This document shows, one piece after another, positions 37,591 to 41,664 of a DNA stretch of 41,664 nt. Source of the DNA: Thermoplasmata archaeon (GTDB lineage: Archaea; Thermoplasmatota; Thermoplasmata; Thermoplasmatales; GCA-001856825); assembly GCA_023256615.1 (NCBI GenBank), contig JAGDXO010000037.1, positions 1 to 41,664 on the forward strand, read 5' to 3'. The position numbers and the translations under genes are program-made. The number at the start of each line of letters is the position of its first letter. Position 1 is the first letter of the stretch. The notes under the pieces were generated by a model. The model did no database searches, was not told the origin of the DNA, and saw nothing but the letters and a program-made list of their open reading frames with translations.

Positions 37591-38506
37591 TCATGTTGGG
37601 TTCGCTCCCATCATTTTTTACGTGAATTTGAACCTCAGGTTCTAATTTCTTATGAAAGGAAAACACGTCTTCCACCTTGTCCCTGACTTTTTCTCCAAGC
37701 TCCTTTTGCGAAATATGAGTGTACCTTGTTGTTGTATCGATGCGGGCATGTCCCACGAGAATTTGAACCTCACGTATATCGACTCCCGCTTTCCAGAGCG
37801 ATGTGGCGTAGTAGTGCCTGAGGCTATGGGGATGAAGTTGAGGGATTCCCACTTTAGTTCCCACGTACTTGACGAGGTTTCTCAGTTTGGTATAATTATA
37901 CCTTCCGGTTCTTGTGGTGAAGAGTGCCTTCGGGTCGCTCTTGTATCTGTAATTCTCGACGTAATCTTTGAGTTCATCTGACATCCATTTGGGTAGAGGC
38001 ACCGTCCTGTCCCTCTCTCCTTTCTCGGATCGTATGTAGATTGAGTCCCCTTTTATATCCTCCAAGTTTACCTTTATGAGTTCCCCAGCTCTCATGCCAG
38101 TTGTCGTAAGAAGATCGATTATGGCAAGGTTCCTTGTCCATGTATACTTATCCCTCCTGGAAAGGCAGAATTCCCTTGCCTTTCTTATCTCCCCGTCTGT
38201 GGGGAGAAATGGATCCGGATCAGGTTCTTTCTTCAGCTTAGGGAGAACGATATTGTATCCAAGGAACTCATACCATCTCTGAAGATCCATCAGTTCAATT
38301 CTCAACGACTTCTTTTTGATTCCCTTTCTCAATCTCTCTTCTACATACTTGAAAATTGATCCGGTATCAACTTTCCACACATCGATGTTCTTTGAAATCG
38401 TCTTTATCCTCCTGGTCCTGCGTTCAGCTGTTGAAACCGAGTCTCCATGCCCTATCCTGTAGGAAATAAATTCCTGCAGCTTCATCTCAAGTCTGTCATC
38501 GCTCAC
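37547..38506 (-). CDS. Tyrosine recombinase / integrase (XerD-like)
   Basis: The 319-residue protein has an N-terminal SAM-like DNA-binding domain (about 5-90) and a catalytic domain with all expected residues: R139 in GMRAGEL, a hairpin lysine near K162, H227 and R230 in HPHSLRHYY, H253 in LVGHARID, and nucleophile Y262 in RYTHIS. It starts with GTG at 38506 overlapping the previous gene's stop. The last 15 codons (about 305-319) are read antisense through the tRNA T arm and acceptor end, giving the tail MGALGFEPRSAGLS, and the stop TAG (37547-37549) lies in the tRNA intron. The natural end of the protein before integration may therefore differ. It is the last gene of the leftward operon. 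Confidence 0.92.
   Translation of the reverse strand: MSDDRLEMKLQEFISYRIGHGDSVSTAERRTRRIKTISKNIDVWKVDTGSIFKYVEERLRKGIKKKSLRIELMDLQRWYEFLGYNIVLPKLKKEPDPDPFLPTDGEIRKAREFCLSRRDKYTWTRNLAIIDLLTTTGMRAGELIKVNLEDIKGDSIYIRSEKGERDRTVPLPKWMSDELKDYVENYRYKSDPKALFTTRTGRYNYTKLRNLVKYVGTKVGIPQLHPHSLRHYYATSLWKAGVDIREVQILVGHARIDTTTRYTHISQKELGEKVRDKVEDVFSFHKKLEPEVQIHVKNDGSEPNMMGALGFEPRSAGLS
37584..37614. repeat. Partial duplication of the tRNA 3' end (probable attachment-site remnant)
   Basis: GCTCCCATCAT occurs at 37584-37594, at the tRNA 3' end, and again at 37604-37614. Each copy is preceded by TGGGTTC, but in the second the ten bases AAATCCCAGT between the two blocks are missing. This looks like a decayed second copy of the T arm and acceptor end. 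It fits repeated or imprecise integration at the tRNA. A T run at 37614-37619 directly after it may terminate the tRNA transcript. Confidence 0.5.
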
Positions 38507-38658
38507 ATTGCCACCCCCTGTCTTACAATCATATTTCTTATTCTTTCATTCATATCCACATCCTCCTCTTCATCATCGCCCAGGAATTCTTCCGGGACGC
38601 TGAACGGAAAATCTAAACAAGGCCCGTCAGGGCCTTCAATAAAATTGAAATCAATCAT
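38503..38658 (-). CDS. Small acidic protein, function unknown
   Basis: This 51-residue open frame begins MIDFNFIEGPDGPCLDFPF, continues with an acidic stretch (GDDEEEDVDMNE) and ends RQGVAM. It is too short for standard cut-offs. It is supported by its place in an operon: its ATG overlaps the stop of the upstream gene (ATGA) and its stop overlaps the GTG start of the integrase. No family is recognised. It may regulate or accompany the integrase. Confidence 0.6.
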   Translation of the reverse strand: MIDFNFIEGPDGPCLDFPFSVPEEFLGDDEEEDVDMNERIRNMIVRQGVAM

Positions 38659-38864
38659 TCCACAGCCTCCGCAAACTTCCTGAACTTGTCTGAGAAATGA
38701 TTGAGCTTCTCCATCTCCTCATCAACCGCCTTCCTTATCGTTTCATCGATGTTCTTTCCCCTGATGTTCCTCATAAGTGTATGACATCCACAATGGCAAT
38801 TCTCAGGATCCTCACAGGATTCATGCATATTTTTCTGACAGGAATCCGAAATCAGAGACTTCAT
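38655..38864 (-). CDS. Small Cys/His-rich protein, possible zinc binding
   Basis: The 69-residue protein has a cysteine/histidine cluster in its first 30 residues (C9, H14, C17, C23, H24, C25, C27 and H28 in the CHESC to CHCGCH region) and a helical C-terminus. The cluster suggests a zinc-binding knuckle, possibly for nucleic acids or protein partners. No named family is recognised. It overlaps both neighbours by four bases (ATGA), in the same leftward operon as the integrase. Confidence 0.65.
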   Translation of the reverse strand: MKSLISDSCQKNMHESCEDPENCHCGCHTLMRNIRGKNIDETIRKAVDEEMEKLNHFSDKFRKFAEAVE

Positions 38865-39097
38865 AATCTTGCCCTCCCTTCCTCAAATACCCTGGCAATT
38901 GCCTTGACCTCGTTCTCAAAATACCTGAATGATGAATCGCTGGGAACTCTGACATCCCTCCTAAATGTTCTGACTATATTCTCCCCGTAGCTTACTTTCT
39001 CTATTAATTCAATTACTATTCTTACCTTAAGCTCGGGGTCTTTTTTATTTTTATTTGCAGGGCTGATGTAATCCATGGAAACTGAAGACAGGGTCAT
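38861..39097 (-). CDS. Hypothetical protein of the integrated element
   Basis: The 78-residue protein has a central beta-rich stretch (LKVRIVIELIEKVSYGENIVRTFRR contains two strands) followed by a helix ending in EVKAIARVFEEG. I recognise no family. It overlaps the upstream recombination-type gene by four bases and the downstream Cys/His-rich gene by four bases, so it is translated as part of the operon. A small DNA-binding accessory of the neighbouring annealing-type protein is conceivable but unproven. Confidence 0.6.
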   Translation of the reverse strand: MTLSSVSMDYISPANKNKKDPELKVRIVIELIEKVSYGENIVRTFRRDVRVPSDSSFRYFENEVKAIARVFEEGRARL

Positions 39098-39762
39098 GCC
39101 TTCGCACCCTCCTTTAATTTGCCTTTCAATTCCTCTATTTTATTATGCGCTGCCTGCTTCGTCATCTTTTTTAGCGAATCAATATCAGGATCAAGATTCA
39201 ATTGTCTCAGTAAATCAGCCATGAATTTAACCTGTCCATCACTTGCAAGTTCTATTCCCCTCTTATCTGCGTCAAAATCAGCGTTTGGGCTTACGACATC
39301 CTGGGCAGGTGTTTCATCATTTCCCTGTGTTATTTCCTCTGCGCTCACTTCTCCACCACCTACTAGATTGGATATTGCTCTGTTGATTGCCCTTGTCGCT
39401 GCTTTTGTCTCAAGGTTATGGACGGAGAACCTGACCCTTGAATCGAATTCTGTTGAATCGCATGATGCAATTTCCTCGCTCACCCTTCCATTCGGAGCCG
39501 TTGCCCTTGCCTTGACATGCACAATTTTCAGGTTTGAGGAATAATCTCTCTCAACAGAGATTATCTCAGTTGAGATATTGAAAGCAAGCGCAATTTTCCT
39601 CCAGCCGGACCTCTTGATGTATTTCTTGCCTGCTATCACCATTGCATCATCTTTCTGCAGAACCTTTTCCTTGAGCTCAAGGAATTTCCCGAGTGCACTG
39701 ATGGTTCCCTCAACATCAGGACTGACTACTGCGATTGATGATATTTCCACATCTGAAGTCAT
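39094..39762 (-). CDS. Probable single-strand annealing/recombination-associated protein
   Basis: The 222-residue protein has a basic core with YIKRSGWRKIALAF, a beta-sheet region, and the segment TKAATRAINRAISNLVG with GGGEVSAEE after it. The C-terminal 45 residues (ASDGQVKFMADLLRQL and the helix after it) resemble the small C-terminal module found after many phage annealing or recombination proteins. The SGW/ATRAxxRA pattern recurs in proteins encoded by archaeal viruses and plasmids. On that basis I suggest a ssDNA-binding or annealing role; I cannot name the family with certainty. It overlaps RHH and hypothetical genes on either side by four bases. Confidence 0.45.
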   Translation of the reverse strand: MTSDVEISSIAVVSPDVEGTISALGKFLELKEKVLQKDDAMVIAGKKYIKRSGWRKIALAFNISTEIISVERDYSSNLKIVHVKARATAPNGRVSEEIASCDSTEFDSRVRFSVHNLETKAATRAINRAISNLVGGGEVSAEEITQGNDETPAQDVVSPNADFDADKRGIELASDGQVKFMADLLRQLNLDPDIDSLKKMTKQAAHNKIEELKGKLKEGAKA

Positions 39763-39893
39763 GCTGTGACCTCCTTTTCAAGTTCCTTTATGGCCTGTCT
39801 AATGGCATGTGATTTGTTGGCTGCTTTGCCTTCTTCCACGAGTTTCTGAAGGAATAAATTTTCATCCTTCGTTATTGAAACGCTTATTTTCAT
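39759..39893 (-). CDS. Ribbon-helix-helix protein, 44 residues
   Basis: The frame reads MKISVSITKDENLFLQKLVE, then a turn and a second helix HAIRQAIKELEKEV. The pattern of one beta-strand with alternating Ile/Val/Ser and two helices is the CopG/Arc (ribbon-helix-helix) fold. The gene is too short for usual cut-offs. Its ATG follows a GGAG-type ribosome binding site and its stop overlaps the next ATG (ATGA). It is the first gene of the leftward operon and is divergent from a second RHH gene at 40003. Autoregulation of the operon is likely by analogy. Confidence 0.75.
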   Translation of the reverse strand: MKISVSITKDENLFLQKLVEEGKAANKSHAIRQAIKELEKEVTA

Positions 39894-39935
39894 TTTCCCA
39901 CTTTCTCCTACCAAGTAATACCACCATCCCATATA

Positions 39936-39974
39936 TACTTTACTACTTTCTCATACTTTTCCTTACTTAACTTT
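39936..39974. promoter_or_regulatory. TACTTT repeat array between divergent RHH genes (probable operator)
   Basis: TACTTT occurs at 39936-39941, 39944-39949 and 39954-39959, with the related TACTT at 39964-39968 and AACTTT at 39969-39974. Spacings of 8, 10 and 10 bases place the copies on about the same DNA face. The array lies between TATA candidates for both divergent genes (about 39930-39938 leftward, 39969-39980 rightward). Small RHH proteins bind short tandem repeats cooperatively, so these are good candidate operators. A related repeat occurs at 40480-40494. Confidence 0.5.
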
Positions 39975-40002
39975 ATAATTCCATTATTCCTACTAGGTAG
40001 CA

Positions 40003-40137
40003 ATGAAGAAAAAAATCTCTGTTTCGATTGATTCTGATCTTCTGGAATGGGCTGAGAATGAAGTGAAGAAGAAACGTTTTGCATCTTTGTCTCACGCCCT
40101 GAATTTTGCACTGAATGAACTGAAACAGAAAAAATAG
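40003..40137 (+). CDS. Ribbon-helix-helix protein, 44 residues
   Basis: The frame reads MKKKISVSIDSDLLEWAENE, then KKKRFASLSHALNFALNELK. The strand KKISVSID and the two helices separated by a short turn fit the CopG/Arc fold. It is below normal length cut-offs and runs against the otherwise leftward operon. The ATG is preceded by AGGTAGCA and a TATA candidate about 28 bases upstream. It is divergent from the RHH gene at 39759-39893 and may compete with it for the shared TACTTT sites (inference). Confidence 0.75.
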   Translation: MKKKISVSIDSDLLEWAENEVKKKRFASLSHALNFALNELKQKK

Positions 40138-40143
40138 GCAACA

Positions 40144-40311
40144 TCATACCAGAACCTCCTCAAACATTATCTTGAAATTTCTTTCTGCGATTTTATTTGC
40201 AATTTTTCCATATTTTATTTTGAAAAATTTAAAATTTTCTCGTAACAGTTTCATCCTTTTTGCGTATTGTTCATCATCTGTCGGAGCAAAGATAAGTTCC
40301 TCGACTGTCAT
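40144..40311 (-). CDS. Small basic protein next to an RHH gene
   Basis: The 55-residue protein starts at the ATG overlapping the RHH stop (40308-40311) and reads MTVEELIFAPTDDEQ, then a Lys/Arg/Phe-rich helix and a hydrophobic end FEEVLV. A longer frame upstream exists, but the ATGA overlap favours 40311. I recognise no family. An RHH gene followed by an overlapping small gene is the layout of some toxin-antitoxin pairs, but the protein has no recognisable toxin motif. Confidence 0.5.
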   Translation of the reverse strand: MTVEELIFAPTDDEQYAKRMKLLRENFKFFKIKYGKIANKIAERNFKIMFEEVLV

Positions 40312-40460
40312 GCTGTGGCCTCCTGCTCTTTCAGTTCTTTCCTTACACATTCCAGAATGAATTCCTGCTTCGATCTGTATCTTCCTTTAGAAACCACTTC
40401 AATTTCCTTATCCAATTCTTTCGGGATCTTCAACATAACTGCTCTAACTTCTCCTGTCAT
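40308..40460 (-). CDS. Ribbon-helix-helix protein, 50 residues
   Basis: The frame reads MTGEVRAVMLKIPKELDKEI, then a turn with GRYRSKQEFILECVRKELKE and a short tail. Strand, helix, Arg-Ser turn and second helix fit CopG-like antitoxins or repressors. It is shorter than usual cut-offs. It is divergent from another RHH gene at 40534, with a 73-base gap that holds AAAGTA repeats and a TATA element usable in both directions. Its stop overlaps the next ATG by four bases. Confidence 0.72.
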   Translation of the reverse strand: MTGEVRAVMLKIPKELDKEIEVVSKGRYRSKQEFILECVRKELKEQEATA

Positions 40461-40479
40461 GTTTATCCTTAGATATCCT

Positions 40480-40505
40480 AAAGTAAAGTAAGTATTTAAA
40501 CTTTA
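40480..40505. promoter_or_regulatory. AAAGTA repeats and shared TATA element between divergent RHH genes
   Basis: AAAGTA occurs at 40480-40485 and 40485-40490, followed by AAGTA at 40490-40494; on the opposite strand this is TACTTT, as in the array at 39936-39974. Next to it TATTTAAACTTTA (about 40493-40505) can serve as TATA box for both divergent genes, 30-45 bases from each start. This suggests one regulatory system acting on both gene pairs. Confidence 0.45.
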
Positions 40506-40533
40506 TGATTGCATGTGTATCTGTAGATTGATC

Positions 40534-40737
40534 ATGGTAAAATATACTGAAACCAAGTCAATAATGTTGAAATTACCAATAGGAACTTATGAAGAAATAC
40601 TGGACATCATGAAGAGAGAAAATAAATGGCTAACTCCTCAGGACTTTATAAAAGGGGCATTGATTAAGGAGATAGAGAAATGGAAAAAAGAAAGAGACGC
40701 ATACGGTCATCCCGACCGCATGGCTCATGATAAGTGA
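40534..40737 (+). CDS. RHH-like small protein of the integrated element
   Basis: From the ATG at 40534 the protein has 67 residues: a first strand VKYTETKSIMLKLPI, helix YEEILDIMKRE, a turn and helix TPQDFIKGALIKEIEKWKKE, and a charged tail. This resembles a ribbon-helix-helix domain with a short extension. The upstream start at 40513 would place the gene nearly on its predicted transcription start, so 40534 is preferred. It is divergent from the RHH gene at 40308-40460 and ends four bases before the convergent gene at 40741. Confidence 0.6.
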   Translation: MVKYTETKSIMLKLPIGTYEEILDIMKRENKWLTPQDFIKGALIKEIEKWKKERDAYGHPDRMAHDK

Positions 40738-40740
40738 AAA

Positions 40741-40923
40741 TCAATACTGCTTCAGGAAACTTCTTATGTCTTCTCCATGCAATTTGAGGACTTTCTCTCG
40801 GACCTCGGATAATTTTTTTATGCACTCTTCGCATCCTGATTTTTCTGATTCTTCCAGTTCTTCCCTCGCTATTTCTATCCCTTTCAGCACTCCATTCCAG
40901 AACTGCACATCGAATTTATTCAT
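40741..40923 (-). CDS. Small helical protein, function unknown
   Basis: The 60-residue protein is largely alpha-helical and charged (EIAREELEESEKSGCEECIK) with cysteines in CEEC that may bind metal or form a disulfide. No family is recognised. It has its own short upstream AT-rich region (40924-41005) and is convergent with the RHH-like gene by four bases. That it is coding is supported by the ATG and the compact spacing only. Confidence 0.45.
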   Translation of the reverse strand: MNKFDVQFWNGVLKGIEIAREELEESEKSGCEECIKKLSEVREKVLKLHGEDIRSFLKQY

Positions 40924-41005
40924 CTTCGATCACAGTGAAAAATTACGAATCAGGTATTTAAATTTTATAATTGTTTTGAAAAATGAATTAAATGAAAAAA
41001 TGAAT

Positions 41006-41533
41006 TTAAGTAGTATAATATAAGACTATAGAATTTGCAATGCTGATGGTGTCCGAGGTTATAAGGTTCGAATTATAGAACACCAACGAATACTGTCCAG
41101 GAGAGAGATTTGCACTTATCGTTGCTCCCTGATTATCTCCAGATGTCCAGACATAGCCGTTTCCTCCTGGATTCTGCGTGAACTGTCCGAACTGGGTAGG
41201 AGTCAGGATGTATGCATTCACATCTGCGGACGAAGTGTATGAACCTGATATTGAGGCCGATGTTGCAGAGCTTGGAACAGTGAAATTCATATAATAATAA
41301 TATCCTGGGGAGAGGCTTTGAACTGTGCCTGAGCTCGAGATTGTTATGCTATATGTATGTGGCGTATTATTTGTATTATTTGAATTATTTTGCGATCCGT
41401 TCATGGATGCGCCGATCGCTATGATCACAATAATGACGAGAACAACTGCGATAGCAACATATATTAGTTTCCTGTTTTTTCCTTTTCCACCCGGGACAGG
41501 TTGAGGAGGTGGAGGCATATTTTGAGATGTCAT
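41006..41533 (-). CDS. Membrane-anchored surface protein with beta-sandwich-like domain
   Basis: The 175-residue protein has a short Pro-rich cytoplasmic start (PPPPQPVPGGKG), one transmembrane helix (about 24-43), an Asn/Ser/Thr-rich linker (45-58) with sequons, and an extracellular domain (about 60-175) rich in Tyr, Ser and Gly with alternating strands, resembling pre-peptidase C-terminal or other beta-sandwich modules. The start is supported by GGTG nine bases upstream. It may be a virion, pilus or cell-surface component of the element, or a chromosomal gene if the element ends earlier. Nothing coding is certain in 41534-41664. Confidence 0.7.
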   Translation of the reverse strand: MTSQNMPPPPQPVPGGKGKNRKLIYVAIAVVLVIIVIIAIGASMNGSQNNSNNTNNTPHTYSITISSSGTVQSLSPGYYYYMNFTVPSSATSASISGSYTSSADVNAYILTPTQFGQFTQNPGGNGYVWTSGDNQGATISANLSPGQYSLVFYNSNLITSDTISIANSIVLYYTT

Positions 41534-41664
41534 GTTTACACCAATATTATAAACTTTACATAATTAAATAGTTTGTGGATAAATACATATCATTGTTATT
41601 CCCGTCTCTCCACCCATTCTCTCATCTCACCTGCTCCATGAACATCCTGGTATCGAGGTCTGAG

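Larger units (their letters stand above)
37591..41664. mobile_element. Integrated element in the tRNA-Trp gene (left part; right end outside window)
   Basis: Everything to the right of the tRNA 3' end has mobile-element character. A tyrosine recombinase lies against the tRNA, followed by a leftward operon of tiny genes overlapping by about 4 bases, a probable recombination protein, several ribbon-helix-helix regulators and a surface protein. No core gene is recognised after 37590. The left junction is the tRNA 3' half. The expected right junction, a copy of the T arm and acceptor end, is not found up to 41664, so the element is longer than 4 kb or its end has been lost. Virus or plasmid origin cannot be decided; no capsid or replication initiator is visible. 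Confidence 0.65.

Noticed and set aside
37547-37594. Integrase tail MGALGFEPRSAGLS as a functional protein motif
   Set aside because: This string is what any antisense reading of a tRNA T arm and acceptor end gives, and is common in frames that run into tRNA genes. It should not be taken as a conserved domain.
39908-40147. Open frame of 79 codons on the minus strand
   Set aside because: It lies over the RHH gene on the plus strand and the promoter region, has no ribosome binding site and reads as a low-complexity mix. The 44-residue plus-strand RHH frame is far more protein-like.
41060-41082. GGTTCGAATT resembling a tRNA T loop
   Set aside because: The flanks do not form a T stem or acceptor stem, and the site lies in the coding region of the surface protein.
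41596-41664. Short open minus-strand frame running off the right edge
   Set aside because: Two different frames are open there (one ending at 41596-41598, another ending in a TGA near 41623). Neither is long enough to choose or to recognise.
37611-41664. Right attachment site within the window
   Set aside because: I looked for a second copy of the T arm and acceptor end (TTCAAATCCCAGT with GCTCCCA) up to the edge and found none apart from the decayed copy at 37596-37614.

Overview
The window is a piece of a compact, AT-rich archaeal chromosome. It looks like a member of the Thermoplasmatales (Thermoplasma, Ferroplasma and Cuniculiplasma relatives). The support is a VAT/CDC48 AAA ATPase, a zinc-type 7Fe ferredoxin, GatDE, RpoL, aIF1A, Rio1, the small subunit of polymerase D, ribosomal protein L41e, and the 3' end of a 16S rRNA gene followed directly by a protein gene instead of a 23S gene (unlinked rRNA genes are typical of this order). 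The genus cannot be fixed from the sequence alone. Several genes start at or near the position predicted for transcription initiation (TATA box centred about 26 bases upstream of the ATG), which points to leaderless mRNAs; internal operon genes carry GGTG-type ribosome binding sites.

Positions 1-37451 are ordinary core genome. In order: 16S 3' end; GAPDH and RadA; convergent Pcm and DNA polymerase D small subunit DP1; a DUF99 protein; the KH-Rio1-aIF1A translation/ribosome-biogenesis operon; zinc ferredoxin; Elp3; a small membrane protein with a double winged-helix regulator; a secreted orphan; a PIN-ATPase-KH protein; GMP synthase subunit B; a small membrane protein and a stand-alone RAM domain; 2-oxoacid:ferredoxin oxidoreductase with endonuclease IV; Hel308-like helicase, SerRS and GatE-GatD; NadM-RpoL; a polytopic membrane protein with conserved-looking histidines; YceI; a PAC2 protein; a LOG-like nucleotide-binding protein and an MFS transporter; serine hydroxymethyltransferase; a coiled-coil / zinc-ribbon / DUF131 cluster; a sugar-phosphate nucleotidyltransferase with FtsZ; VAT with a PRC-barrel protein; and the tiny gene for L41e. 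Many neighbouring genes overlap by a few bases, even convergent ones.

At 37452-37590 lies a tRNA-Trp(CCA) gene split by a 66-base intron at position 37/38. The intron has the full layout of a box C/D guide RNA. By the N+5 rule its two 12-base guides point exactly at C34 and C39 of the same tRNA, the two positions methylated by the haloarchaeal tRNA-Trp intron.

From the 3' end of this tRNA to the end of the window the sequence looks like an integrated element. A tyrosine recombinase gene runs into the tRNA on the opposite strand and stops inside the tRNA intron. It is the last gene of a leftward operon whose genes overlap by about 4 bases (small proteins and a probable single-strand-annealing-type protein). 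Four small ribbon-helix-helix candidates sit in two divergent pairs whose intergenic regions share TACTTT repeats over the promoters. A membrane-anchored surface protein lies near the right edge. The right attachment site is outside the window. Two of the four ribbon-helix-helix genes, one more small RHH gene in the same operon, L41e and a 51-residue operon gene are shorter than common ORF cut-offs and would be missed by routine gene calling.
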